NCBI GenBank assembly: GCA_949752735.1
Contig: OX457046.1
Span: 36,473,407-36,537,406 of the forward strand
Source: Lumbricus terrestris
Lineage: Eukaryota; Annelida; Clitellata; Crassiclitellata; Lumbricidae
Direction of reading: 5' to 3'
DNA length: 64,000 nucleotides
A program made the position numbers and the translations under genes. A model generated the notes under the pieces. That model did no database searches and was not told the DNA's origin. It saw only the letters and a program-made list of their open reading frames with translations. Shown piece after piece: positions 10,435 to 20,798 of the stretch; position 1 is the first letter of the stretch, and each line of letters begins with the position of its first letter.

Positions 10435-10702
10435 CATTGGCGCCCGCACATAGGGGCAAGAGGGGCAACTTGCCCCTGGAAAATTGATTTTCCTATTTTT
10501 TAACTACAACTAATCAAATTTAACAAATTTCTTCGCACAGCGCAAATGTTGCAAACGATACATAAAGTAAAACTGAGAAATTTGCATATAGAAAACTCTG
10601 TGAAAAAATACTCGTGTTCTTAATAAATTATATTCTGCCTTGAATTTTTCAGCATTGTGTTTTGCCCCTCCCCCCTCCGGAAAATTTATGCGGGTGCCCT
10701 TG
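10435..10702. mobile_element. hAT-like MITE next to calcium-sensor exon 2
   Basis: 268 bp with ends CATTGGCGCCCGCA and TGCGGGTGCCCTTG, and a perfect 8-bp duplication AATGTTCA at 10427-10434 and 10703-10710. The interior has GGGGCAAGAGGGGCAACTTG and TTTTGCCCCTCC, mirrored near the ends. It stops 33 bp before exon 2. Confidence 0.82.
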
Positions 10703-10735
10703 AATGTTCAATATAACAATATTATTATCACACAG

Positions 10736-11008
10736 AAGGACTGTCCGAACGGTCAGCTCACCCGATCCAAGTTCCTCGAGGTCTACTCGAGTTTCTTCCC
10801 TCAAGGAAACGCCGAGAAGTTCTGCGAACACGTCTTCCGGACATTCGACTCGGACAACAGCGGAAAGATCGACTTCAAGGAATTCCTGCTGGCCATCAAC
10901 ATCACCTCCGCTGGAAAACCGGAGCAGAAGCTGGAATGGGCTTTCCAGATGTACGACGTTAACGGAGATGGAACAATAGAGCCGAGCGAAATGTCGGAAA
11001 TCATCGGA
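10736..11008 (+). CDS. Neuronal calcium sensor, coding exon 2 of 3 (EF-hands 1-3)
   Basis: Encodes residues 37-127. EF-hand 1 is degenerate, with the family's CPxG signature ([10 protein letters not shown]), and should not bind calcium. EF-hand 2 ([12 protein letters not shown]) and EF-hand 3 ([12 protein letters not shown]) keep acidic residues at loop positions 1, 3 and 12 and the central glycine, so both should bind calcium. The SFFPQGN and [12 protein letters not shown] stretches are typical of the family. The acceptor is CACACAG (10729-10735) and the donor is GTACGT (11009). A MITE ends 33 bp before the exon, and a 12-bp minisatellite starts 11 bp after it. A longer open frame through this exon runs on into the minisatellite, but that is read-through of the intron. 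Confidence 0.92.
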
Positions 11009-11019
11009 GTACGTATGGT

Positions 11020-11247
11020 CTATTGTATTGTCTATTGTATTGTCCATTGTATTGTCTATTGTATTGTCTATTGTATTGTCTATTGTATTGTCCATTGTAT
11101 TGTCTATTGTATTGTCTATTGTATTGTCTATTGTATTGTCTATTGTATTGTCTATTGTATTGTCTATTGTATCGTCTATTGTATTGTCTATTGTATTGTC
11201 TATTGTATTGTCTATTGTATTGTCTATTGTATTGTCTATTGTATTGT
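11020..11247 (+). repeat. 12-bp minisatellite directly after calcium-sensor exon 2
   Basis: About 19 copies of TATTGTATTGTC with rare single changes (TCCATTG, TATCG), beginning 11 bp after the donor GT at 11009. It keeps all six frames open, which creates spurious long frames. Confidence 0.9.
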
Positions 11248-11343
11248 AGTAATGTACACACTTATAGCGGCGCTATGTGAGTCAGTGCAATACATTACAG
11301 CAATACAGAGGCGCTTTATAAAATGTATAAATACAATACAATG

Positions 11344-11560
11344 TGGGGCGCGGTGGTGTAGTGGTGGCGTCGTTGCCTTGAAGCTGGAAGGTTCGACGTT
11401 CGAATCCACCTCAAGTCGCCGCTTAAGGACCTTGGGCAAGTCCTTCACTCACAATTGCTCAGCGCTTCGGCGTGAAACTCCGATGCAGTGTCCGCTCTGC
11501 ATTCGGGAGCGCCTCTGAGTAGAGAGAGCTTGAAGGGGCGCTATAACAAGTGCACATACA
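11344..11560 (+). repeat. tRNA-derived SINE (family A), near full length
   Basis: The head resembles a tRNA: TGGTGTAGTGG (A-box-like) and GGTTCGACGTTCGAATCCAC (B-box GTTCGAATCC). The body is CTTGGGCAAGTCCTTCACTC, the 3' part GGAGCGCCTCTGAGTAG...GGGGCGCTATAA. It lies in intron 2 of the calcium-sensor gene. Not a functional tRNA gene; there is no acceptor stem pairing. Confidence 0.75.
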
Positions 11561-11582
11561 AACAAAAATACAAACAAATACA

Positions 11583-11794
11583 ATTTTTTTATGTTATGTT
11601 TTTGAATCGTCAAAAACAGTGTATATGGTCTCATTAAAAGTGGTATAACTTTTGTTCTGTTTGAAATATTGTGATGGAATCTGGCCATCATGACTATGCG
11701 TAAATATGAATTGTCTTTAAGCCTGCAAAATTCCATTAAAAATTCATACTTTTGACGAAGATAGCCTTAAGGGTACTTTTTATGGTCCACCCTG
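11583..11794. mobile_element. Partial Tc1/mariner-like MITE
   Basis: The right half of the family: the TTTTTGAATCGTC module, GGTATAACTTTTGTTCTGTT, then the terminal TTATGGTCCACCCTG, followed by TA. The left terminus is missing. Confidence 0.6.
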
Positions 11795-12179
11795 TACATA
11801 CAATACAATATAATATTAGTCATAAAATCGTAGTCGTTGGCTGCTAATTTCTAAAGATGAGCGCAGGGCAATAACTTATTCGGGAGCGCTAATGCGTGAT
11901 TAAAAGCAAACAGACATTGCAACACTGAAAAAGCAACAGGTTTAGACAACGGTTAACAACATCAACAACAGTGCAATACAACAGTTATTTTGTGTGATCA
12001 TCAACAATAATATTCATCCATCCATTATCCGTAGGGAAACAAACAGACAGACAGAAAGACAGACAGACAGACCGGCAGATAAACAGACAGACAGACAGAC
12101 AGACAGAAAATGACAGGTCAGACGTTGATTTATGTGGACTTGTGGAGTGCAATGAGGACTTCACTATGGTTCTAAGATA

Positions 12180-12300
12180 GACTAATATGTATGTGTGTAT
12201 GTATGTATGCATGTATGTATGTGTGTATGTATGTATGTATGTATGTATGTGTATGTATGTATGTATGTATGTATGTATGTATGTATGTATGTATGTATGT
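12180..12300 (+). repeat. (TATG)n microsatellite, left flank of the 754-aa transposon
   Basis: TATG units up to the transposon end; the tract resumes at 15160 on its other side, so the transposon probably split one tract. Confidence 0.9.
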
Positions 12301-15155
12301 TAGGGTGCTTTTAAGGTACATGTGAAATCTTAAACTCGAATATTTTTTAACGACCAAGTCAGATTATCGTGACAGATCATGAATAACCTCCATATCCAAA
12401 ATTATATCTTAATAGCTCAACATTTAGGACTTGCGCAAAGCGACCAAAGTTAGGAACCAGGTTGGATTATAGGCAATATTTTCATGATTCCCATTCTTGC
12501 CAGCCTTTGACCCCTTCTGAATGGCCGCTTCCCAACTAATCAATATTCGTGACAATGACAGCTTATCTTTTGCTTATGTCATGGGTGTCGTGCTGCAAAT
12601 GGCGGACAGTGTTTGTTTTAATTAATATATCATATCGCACTTGGGATGGCTAAATCTACTAGAAAAAAGGCTGAAATCTGGTTGATAGGCAGTACGGAAG
12701 ATCATTTCAGTTATGCGAAATTACCTACACGAGGACAGGTTCTGAAGGTGCTTTTTAATTTCCATACACTAAGAAATCAGAGTCTGGATGATAGCGTAAA
12801 AGAAACGGCAGCTATGGTACTCCCAATTTGGGAAAGAGCCCGCATTCCAACGAAGGCTAGGAATCACGTTTGGGATCGGCTACGACATCTCCATAAGGAA
12901 TGGCAAAACCTTAAGAAAAGTATTTCTAGGACGTCAGAAACCGAAGATGGCAAGCGTGAGGCTTTCAAGGATTCCCTGGAGGATCTGTTTGATATTGCCC
13001 ACAGTGATGCCATGACAATAATCAAGATAGAAGAGGATCGACAGTTTTTGAAAGCACAGCGTGAGAGAGGACGACGTGGTTCAATGGCAGGTATTGATGT
13101 CAAACTTTCAAAGCAAGAAACGAGAGTGGCAGCAAGATCAGCAGCACTTGCAGAGCGTATGGAACGCTATCGTGCTAGCACAGCTGCTGCAGCGACAGAA
13201 GTTTCTGTGTTGGAAAAGTCATCCGAAGAAGAGGCGTCATCCAGTAGCTCAGAAAAAGAACCAGAACCTTCGACGTCTGCTTGGCCACTAAAACGGCGAA
13301 GGGGGACAATCTCTGTCGTTACTCGTGATGTTGCTGCTGCTCTAGATCGTACCAAAACCAGCAGCAGGAAGGCCTCTCACATTTTGACTGCTCTCGCTGT
13401 ATCCAATCTTTGTGCAGCACCAGCTGGCGAGCTGATTATCAGTCCTTCTGCGATTCATCGAGCAAGGAAGGATAGCCGTGCAGCCCTAGCAGCAGAGATT
13501 CATGAATCTTTCGATCCGAAAGTTCCTCTTACTATTCACTGGGATGGCAAGATCATGCCAGATGCTACAGGAACAGGACGAGGGTGTGTTGATCGCCTTC
13601 CGATAATGGTATCTGGTAAGGAGGTGACCAAGCTATTGGCCATCCCCAAACTCCAATCTGGTACAGCTGCCGTCATGTCAGATGCGTGTTTGGTCGAGAT
13701 CAGACGTTGGGGATTGGAAGACAGAATCGTGGCCATGTGTTTCGATACAACAGCGAGCAACACGGGTTGCAAGGGCGGCGTATGCATCAGGCTGGAAACA
13801 GAATTAGGAAAGGACCTATTGAACCTTGCTTGCCGACATCATATTTCTGAAATTGTTCTGGAAAAGGTGTTTTCACTGCATGATTCTGCAAGGTCTCCAA
13901 AATTGGAACTCTTTGTTCATTTCCGAGACTTCTGGCCACAAATCGATCAGACCAAGTATCGCACAGCAATGGAGGATAAAGATGCAGTACAGCATATCAC
14001 AGAAATTCGAGATAATGTCATCAGCTTCGCATTGCAGCAACTGAGTACTGATCATTACAGAGATGACTACAAAGAGCTACTTGAGCTGACAGTAATTTTC
14101 TTAGGAGGAATTCCGCCAAAAGGAATAAAGTTCAGGTACCCAGGGGCAGTTCATAGAGCACGCTGGATGGCACGTGCGATCTATGCTATCAAAATGTGGC
14201 TTTTCAGAGATCAATATCCCATTCAACAACGTCAGAGCTCAGAGAGGGCATCACGAACATCCTACTCTCAAAAGGTGTGGAATCATTTAGTTCGAGTGTC
14301 CCTTTTTGTGACAACAATTTATGTGAAGTACTGGTTCACATGTGTCTCACCTAAAGAGGCCCCAAGGAACGATCTTGAATTCTTGAAGGCAATCCACACT
14401 TATCAAGACAAGGAAGTCTCACAGGTCGCCTCAACAGCATTTTCGCGACACCTTTGGTATTTATCAGAGACCCTGGTTGGCCTCAGCCTTTTTGATGATT
14501 CAGTCACCGTCAATGAGAAGCAGCGCATGGTCTACAACATGCAGAACAATCAGGGATCTGATGATCCTCCAAAGAGGATTCCTCCGATACATGATCCACT
14601 TACAAAAGCACTGCCCGATTTCGTCTCCACTTCAACCTCAAAAATATTCAGGATCCTCGGATTGGATGACTCTTTTCTTGAACGAGATCCGCAACAGTGG
14701 GAGTCAGAGCAATCATACAATGAGGCAAAAGACATCATATCTGCCCTAAGAGTGACGAATGATTTGGCAGAGAAAGGAGTGGCTCTTATGCAGACCTTCA
14801 ATGAAGCGCTGGTAAGAAATGAGGAAGAGAAACAATTTGTTCTGCAAATGGTTGAGTACCATCGAGATAAATTCCCGAAAGCACTAAAGGGAATAAATTA
14901 TGACGAATAACTGACAGTATTTCCTTTGATTATGACATATATCTAATGTTCAAGGTTCTAAAATTGTTTGGATCTCTGAAAATAACAATGAATCACATTG
15001 ATGACAAAGTCACAAATCTTAAAGGGCTTTGCGCAAGTCCTAAATTTATTTCGATTTTCACATAATTTGGCAGATAATAATTACTATCATGATGGAACAG
15101 AAAACCAACTTGGTCGATGTTTAATTCGAGACTTTAATATTTAGACACACCCTAA
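12301..15155 (+). mobile_element. DNA transposon carrying the 754-aa transposase-like gene
   Basis: The ends read TAGGGTG (12301) and CACCCTA(A) (to 15154/15155). Further inverted blocks lie inside: CTCGAA...CGACCAAGT at 12335-12359 against its complement at 15108-15130, and a perfect 19-bp pair, TTTAGGACTTGCGCAAAGC, at 12423-12441 and 15026-15044. The three blocks sit at matching distances from the two ends, which defines the element independently of the gene. Both flanks are TATG microsatellite, so it inserted in a (TATG)n tract and the target duplication cannot be read with certainty. The TAGGGTG terminus fits the hAT-type end pattern; 8-bp duplication is expected but unproven here. Confidence 0.8.
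12646..14910 (+). CDS. Intronless 754-aa transposase-like protein (RNase H-like/hAT-like) in a DNA transposon
   Basis: A single uninterrupted 754-codon frame inside intron 2 of the calcium-sensor gene. Visible parts: a basic, helical N-terminus (1-160, with LPTRGQVLKVLF, ARIPTKARNHVWDRLRHLHK and KIEEDRQFLKAQRERGRRGS), an acidic Ser-rich linker (187-212), a basic patch KRRR (216-219) that may be a nuclear signal, then a likely catalytic core: IHWDGKIMPD (Asp300), AMCFDTTASNTG (Asp367), LACRHHISEIVLE (Cys396-His399) and HRARWMARAIYAI (Arg506-Trp507). The order D, D.xxSN, CxHH, RW is like hAT transposases, but no BED finger or hAT C-terminal dimerisation motif is apparent, and I cannot name the final catalytic acid. 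Similar uncharacterised proteins are, as I recall, widespread in invertebrate genomes. The intact frame suggests a recent or still active copy. Confidence 0.8.
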   Translation: MAKSTRKKAEIWLIGSTEDHFSYAKLPTRGQVLKVLFNFHTLRNQSLDDSVKETAAMVLPIWERARIPTKARNHVWDRLRHLHKEWQNLKKSISRTSETEDGKREAFKDSLEDLFDIAHSDAMTIIKIEEDRQFLKAQRERGRRGSMAGIDVKLSKQETRVAARSAALAERMERYRASTAAAATEVSVLEKSSEEEASSSSSEKEPEPSTSAWPLKRRRGTISVVTRDVAAALDRTKTSSRKASHILTALAVSNLCAAPAGELIISPSAIHRARKDSRAALAAEIHESFDPKVPLTIHWDGKIMPDATGTGRGCVDRLPIMVSGKEVTKLLAIPKLQSGTAAVMSDACLVEIRRWGLEDRIVAMCFDTTASNTGCKGGVCIRLETELGKDLLNLACRHHISEIVLEKVFSLHDSARSPKLELFVHFRDFWPQIDQTKYRTAMEDKDAVQHITEIRDNVISFALQQLSTDHYRDDYKELLELTVIFLGGIPPKGIKFRYPGAVHRARWMARAIYAIKMWLFRDQYPIQQRQSSERASRTSYSQKVWNHLVRVSLFVTTIYVKYWFTCVSPKEAPRNDLEFLKAIHTYQDKEVSQVASTAFSRHLWYLSETLVGLSLFDDSVTVNEKQRMVYNMQNNQGSDDPPKRIPPIHDPLTKALPDFVSTSTSKIFRILGLDDSFLERDPQQWESEQSYNEAKDIISALRVTNDLAEKGVALMQTFNEALVRNEEEKQFVLQMVEYHRDKFPKALKGINYDE

Positions 15156-15159
15156 ATTT

Positions 15160-15580
15160 GTATGTATGTATGTATGTATGTATGTATGTATGTATGTATG
15201 TATGTATGTATGTATGTATGTATGTATGTATGTGTGTGTGTGTATGTGTGTATGTATGTATGTATGTATGTATGTATGTATGTATGTATGTATGTATGTA
15301 TGTATGTATGTATGCATGTATGCATGTATGTATGTATGTATGTGCATGTATGTATGTATGTATGTATGTATGTATGTATGTATGTATGTATGTATGTATG
15401 TATGTATGTATGTATGTATGTATGTATGTATGTATGTATGTATGCATGTATGCATGTATGCATGTATGTATGTATGTATGTATGTATGTATGTATGTATG
15501 TATATATGTATGTACGTACGTATGTATGTATGTATGTATGTATATATGTATGTACGTACGTACGTACGTACGTACGTATG

Positions 15581-15616
<36 letters not shown>

Positions 15617-15640
15617 CATCTATCTGTCTGTCTGCATACC
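15160..15640 (+). repeat. (TATG)n, (TACG)n, (TGTC)n microsatellite
   Basis: About 440 bp of TATG with GTGTGTG and GCATGTATGC interruptions, then TACG units and TGTC units. Open in all frames by chance. Confidence 0.95.
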
Positions 15641-15841
15641 TATTTGTCTGTTCGTCTAGACAGTGGCCATGAGCTGAGGTATCAGTAACTGAAAAATTAA
15701 GCGTTCATCAATGTCTTTGTTTGAATCAGGTTCTAGAAGTCTAGTCTTCTCATCTCGCAGGAAGCCGTGCACCAAACGACCTCGGAAATCCTATAGTCTC
15801 GCTTTTTAATTAGATCCCCTTATTCTCGGCGATTTGCCGAC

Positions 15842-16291
15842 GGTGTCACGAAATAGAGTATCCCCCGTATTAATTGTATCCCCCAAATTAAAAAAAGTCG
15901 AAAAAACCGCTTCCGCGTGTATTTTTTTGGCAAATTAATTTTCATCTTCTTTGTTTTGAACAATGACACTAACAGGTATGTTTCTTCCTACTAGATAATT
16001 TGTTTTGCCCTGTTTTTAGGGCACTTAAAACATTTAAAACACTTAAGAACATCAGAGTCACTAAATAAATTCGAGTTGCCTTTATCTGAGCATTGCTTAG
16101 GACATTTAAAACAATTAGAGTCACTTCAAATTTTGATTACAGCATAAAAAAAATTATTATGCTCATTTTTCAAAAAAGGGGATAGAATGGTTTATCCTCC
16201 GGATAGCATAGACCGGTTAATTCCATCCGGGGGGATAGATTAATTCATACCCCCGGATAGCTTTCAGGGGGATGCTCCGTTTCATGACACC
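15842..16291. mobile_element. 450-bp inverted-repeat element, copy 1 (GGTGTCA...GGATACTCC type)
   Basis: Ends GGTGTCACGAAATAGAGTAT and its near-complement ATGCTCCGTTTCATGACACC form a 25-bp inverted pair. The interior repeats GGGGGATA phrases in both orientations. It is highly similar over its whole length to 47072-47525. The target duplication is not resolved. In calcium-sensor intron 2. Confidence 0.8.
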
Positions 16292-17159
16292 GGCATGGCC
16301 ACGACCCTAAGCCAATTATTATTAACCCCGTCTCGACCAGCATTAAAGCGGCGGCCGTGCAATGCAATGCCCGACCGTCATTAGCTCAGAGCGGCGTCGT
16401 CTCACTTCGCGAGCTGTACGGTCCGTTTATCAATCTAATTGCTTCGTATGGCGCATTTTCAATTGAAAAGGGTTCTGCTCAATCTGCCGAGGAGCGTGCC
16501 GTTTCGGCGAATATACTTAATGGAAACCTTTCGAAAGCAGTTTCGGTGTTTGGCGTTGTATAATTATGTTGCAATGTATGTGTATAATCGGGGAACATGT
16601 ATATTACCAAGGGAATTTGTGCATAATACCTAGGCCCGTATACGCACATGACCAGGCATAGGCTAACCTAGGTTTAGACGTTACACCCGACATATAGCGA
16701 ATCCAGACGTAGCCGTTGCAATTATGTCGATAATTATTGTACTCCATGTGTACTACTGTAGAGTACGCCGCTCACGTGAGCGTAGATTTATATAGAGACT
16801 CAGAATCTCAGGCTAGCACGGTCCGTCCACGGGGATCTAAATGGCGTGGCGTCCATTAAAACGGGCGAGCGGTGGTGATCAAGGATCTCACCCGATCAAA
16901 TTAATTGAGAAATGAACAGGGTCGAGGTCATATACGGCCGCTATATAAAATCCATTACATTTGCATTTATTGAAATAATAATTACAATACATTACATTAC
17001 GTGTATGTATATTACACCATGGAATAACTCGTGCCTAATTGTCGCTGAACTTGTTCGACATGGTCCATGCACTCTGACTCTTTTCATGCGCATCTCAAAA
17101 ACTGTTCTTTTTGGCCGCGCTGAGTAGTCGCCATGAAGGGGTGCATTATAAATCATCGT

Positions 17160-17462
17160 AATGGATGAATGAATGAGTGAATGAGTGAATTTATGAATGA
17201 GTGAATGATCGAATGGATGAATGTATGAATGAATGAATGGATTAATGGATGAATGGATGGGTGAATGAATGGATGAATGGATGACTGAATAGATGGATGG
17301 ATGACTGAATGAATGGATGAATGAATGAATGAATTAATTAATTAATAAATGAGTGAAGGAGTGAATGAATGAATGGATGAATGAATAAATGGATGAATGG
17401 GTGGATGAGTGAATGAATGAATGAATAAGTGAACGGATGAACGAATGGACGAATGAATGAAT

Positions 17463-17494
<32 letters not shown>

Positions 17495-17542
17495 GAATGA
17501 ATGAATGAATGAATGAATGAATGAATGAATGAATGAATGAAT
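17160..17542 (+). repeat. (GAAT/GGAT)n microsatellite
   Basis: GAATGAAT with GGATGAAT variants; the 5' side borders a SINE 3' fragment (TGCATTATAAATCATCG), so it may have grown from that SINE's tail. Confidence 0.9.
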
Positions 17543-17818
17543 ACTATTGATGTTTGTTGTGTCAAAGAATGTTAAGACGGCGTCCTTGCGAGATGTGAAG
17601 GTACAGTATATCTTATTGAGCCTATCGCAATTGGGCTGATAGCAGTCAACAGTCAGCTTCTTGTCAATAGTAATTGCTTGATGGCATTCTCTTGGCTTGG
17701 TACACTTTCTCCCATATCATTATTGGAAAGTTTTAAATGACCGCCTTTCGTTTCCCTCGGCCAAATCAGGATGGAAATGGTTGTAGGTAATAGAACAGCC
17801 AGACAGTATCATCACATT

Positions 17819-17959
17819 CAGTGGCGGCGCCAAGATTTCAGTTTTGGGGGGTTAAAGGGGTAAATCGTCCAAATTTTTTATTTTTACATGGGAGAAAAAA
17901 TGGATGGCCTTTTTTTAGGGGGGCTTAGCCCCCCATAGCCCCCCCTAGCGCCGCCACTG
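17819..17959. mobile_element. hAT-like MITE, CAGTGGCGGCGCC family, copy 1
   Basis: 141 bp; ends CAGTGGCGGCGCC and GGCGCCGCCACTG-like (CTAGCGCCGCCACTG). A perfect 8-bp duplication ATCACATT lies at 17811-17818 and 17960-17967. It lies in intron 2 of the calcium-sensor gene. Confidence 0.88.
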
Positions 17960-18049
17960 ATCACATTTCTGTTTTTTCCCTTCCATAACTGCGACCATGC
18001 TGCAATTCGATTAGATTCTATTGTTCCTCTCTTCCTGCAGGGACCGAAA

Positions 18050-18835
18050 GTGAAATTGAAAGAAAAGCATAAACTTCAGACCGAAGCAAATAAGTGAAAT
18101 CGAAGCTATAGACTGATATCGAACCTGAAACCCGAACCGAAAATAAAAATTTAAGGCGAAACTAGGAACTGAAACCGAAGCTAGACCTATAGACTGAAAC
18201 CGAAACTAAACACCGGAACCAAAACTAAAATTGCAACCGAAGCTATGAACTAAATTTAAAACACATTGACCGCCTACACGCCATGTTAAATGACTGGCTG
18301 AAGGACGAGTTAACTCGTCATTGGCGGTCAACGTGTTAATTAAAGCAATAGACTGAAACCTAAACTGGACCGAAACTAAAATTTAAAATCGATACTAAAA
18401 ACTAAAACCGAAACTGAAAACTTGAGCCGAAACTTAAACTGAAACCGAACGCATTTATTGAAACCAATCCAAAAACTGTAACTGAGACTAAAAACTATAA
18501 CAAAACTAAAAACCAAGACCGAAACTGAAAACCTGACCAGAAACCAAAAACCGAAACCGAAATTAAGAACCGAAACCAAAAACTAAAACCGAAACTAAAA
18601 CCTGAAACCGAAGGCATTTGTTGAAAACTAACCAAAAAACTGAAACCGAAATTAAGAACCGGTAGGCTACAAAACTAAAAACTGAAACCAAAATTAAGAA
18701 CCGGTAGGCTACCAAAACTAAAAACTGAAACCGAAGGCATTTATTGAAACCGAAACTGGAAACCTAAACCGAAACTGAAAACCTGAATTGAAACTAAAAA
18801 CTGAAATCGAAACTAACAACCGAAACTGAAACTTG
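18050..18835 (+). repeat. Degenerate GAAACY satellite ending at calcium-sensor exon 3
   Basis: Irregular repeats of GAAACC, GAAACT and AAAACT (for example AAACTGAAACCGAAACTAAA) run to about 11 bp before the acceptor of exon 3. The strand is strongly purine-rich. A TTAA MITE (18260-18335) and CCGGTAGGCTAC phrases interrupt it. Confidence 0.8.
18260..18335. mobile_element. Tiny TTAA-flanked MITE
   Basis: About 76 bp with ends ACACATTGACCGCC and GGCGGTCAACGTG, flanked by TTAA (18256-18259 and 18336-18339). It sits within the GAAACY satellite of the calcium-sensor intron. Confidence 0.6.
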
Positions 18836-18846
18836 TGCATTTGCAG

Positions 18847-19041
18847 GCAATATACAACATGGTCGGTCCGTCGTTGGCCTACAACGATCCGAACGACACT
18901 CCTGAGAAGCGGACGAAGGAGATATTCGCGAAGATGGACGAGAACAACGATGGGGTTCTGTCGAAGGAGGAGTTCATCAAGGGATGCATGTCCGACGAAT
19001 TCCTCTGCCAGATGCTAACAGCTGACCCAGGCGCCGAATGA
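18847..19041 (+). CDS. Neuronal calcium sensor, coding exon 3 of 3 (EF-hand 4 and stop)
   Basis: Encodes residues 128-191 and the TGA stop. It starts AIYNMVGPS after a TTGCAG acceptor and carries the linker NDPNDTPEKRTKEIFAKMD, which many recoverin-family proteins share in similar form. EF-hand 4 (DENNDGVLSKEE) looks intact, as in NCS-1-type sensors and unlike recoverin, where it is dead. The C-terminus (MLTADPGAE) is typical in length. The intron before it is 7.8 kb and holds the 754-aa transposase-like gene. The 800 bp just before the exon is a degenerate GAAACY satellite, so the acceptor has only a short pyrimidine-rich stretch of its own. Confidence 0.92.
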   Translation, partial: AIYNMVGPSLAYNDPNDTPEKRTKEIFAKMDENNDGVLSKEEFIKGCMSDEFLCQMLTADPGAE

Positions 19042-20798
19042 TGATGATGGGAGTGGAAGCCAGCGCAGAATCATCGTCATCATCATCTATGATCCAACTG
19101 TACGTTGTGTCGAAACTCTTCGTTCCGTTCTCAGCCTCTGACGGTCTCTGTTCCAATATACAAGTACTGTATACTAACATACAAGACCAAAGTATTGTAT
19201 ACTAATATACAAGTATTGTGTATATATAGGCTGCGAATTCAAGAACTTCTCTACCGAGTTGTGTTCCACTCGGACGGCCGTTGTGATTTTCGTTTCGGAC
19301 TTTTACCGTCGACCTATAGATGGGTGGCTGGCTGGTTGCAGGGAACGTGATGAAATCGGAAAGAGACGAGTGTTTGACTGTTTGTGTGGTTGTTGCGAGA
19401 TGTTGTGGTTGTGAAGTGTTGGTTGTGGTTGTCGTTGCAACGTTCGTGGTCATTGCAAAAGTGTGTGTAGGCTGTTTGTGTTAAATCTGTGATTATTTTG
19501 AGAGGAATTTGTCTCCAATGGTATTATGGAAAATGGTGGGAAGGGTAGCTTTCACGTGTTTCCAGTTGAATTGGGAAAAGTTGGTATTATTTACCTCGTG
19601 TGATTCCAGTGAAATTTGCGAAAATGGGAAGAGTTCCTATCATTGACTTCCGATGAAATTGGGCAATAGATGGGAAGAATGCCTCTCACGTGATTCCAGT
19701 TAAATTGAGGGGAGAATGGGAAAAGTGCCTGTCGCGTACCGGTATTTCCAATGGAATTAAGGAAAGGTGGAAAGAAAAACGAAAGATACAGCAGCTGACA
19801 GATAAATTGCTTCATATTTAAATAAGTATATTGCATTAAGGAGAATTCACTCATATTGAAAGGAAGTTCGTGGCGCCTTTATCACACTTTAATGGATTGA
19901 ATAGGCCATTTTAGATTTTTAAAAGACATACTGACAATGGACTAGGTTTCGGTGAAGGGTAAGCCCTGCAATATATATTCGCATTATTTTCAAATTAAAT
20001 GAACTGCTCATTAAGTTGTAAGTCATGATCGCCAGTGGATTCCTTGTCTGTTAACCTTTGCAAACCATTTTCGTCATCCCACGACATTATTTTCATTGCC
20101 TGAAAGATCTGCGGATATTTTGCGTCCGAACTACAGAACATTTCTTTGCTTTGAAAAGCTTATGGACAAAGAAAAAAGAGTCGAAAAGAAAAGAACAATA
20201 TTCTGATAAAGCTAACCAGAACAATAATTTCCCTTCTGAGTTTCAACCAATGATCTATTTAATGGGATCTTTGGAACTGCGCTGCCCTTCTCTTCCTATC
20301 TATTCTTCAAAGCAAATTATTCTCAATTGGATGACAATGAGCACTTAAAATTATTATTTTTATTTCAAGAAATGCTCTCACAGCTGCAAAAGTCAATTTA
20401 GAATTGCCCCTTTGTGGAGAACTGCACACTAAAAACAGTCCCATCTCAACCGGGAAGGTTGAATTAGGACATTTCCCATTACGAAACCCTATTTCGTTAA
20501 GCTCAGTCGATCCTGAATCAGCAGAGTAAAATGGGTGATGAAAAATTTGGACGCAGAGGTTAAAATACAATAATTTGTTTGAACGATGGCATTAGTGAAA
20601 ATTTTCAACCGAATATCACATATATAGGTGAACAGTCTTTAAAGGCAGACGTTTTCGAAAAAGGTCGGGACAATTATAATGGACCCAGAATCAGGACGGA
20701 TACAGAAATGTTCGAAGGGGCCAACATTTTTGGCCCTGAGTCGGAAAAATTTCGTTTTTTAGTCATCTAGTCGACATTTCTTGCAGATATGCGATTTT
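19042..20798. other. 3' flank of calcium-sensor gene; no gene recognised
   Basis: The probable 3' UTR lies in the first part, then AT-rich sequence with short scraps of the GTGCAGTT MITE family (about 20400-20450, GAGAACTGCACACTAAAAAC). No frame is convincing. Confidence 0.5.
19505..19765 (+). repeat. Degenerate ~50-70-bp tandem units after the calcium-sensor stop
   Basis: Phrases such as TTCCAGT(T/G)AAATT, GGGAAAAGT and CACGTGATTCC recur four times. They may lie in the 3' UTR. No clear AATAAA signal is seen near the stop codon. Confidence 0.5.

Noticed and set aside
10640..11518. 292-codon frame spanning calcium-sensor exon 2 and the minisatellite
   Set aside because: Only the part matching exon 2 is homologous to EF-hand proteins; the rest is TATTGTATTGTC repeats after a good splice donor, so it is intron read-through.
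15121..15688. Overlapping frames of 100-176 codons (YVCM, HTYI repeats)
   Set aside because: Translations of the TATG microsatellite; no non-repetitive coding sequence.
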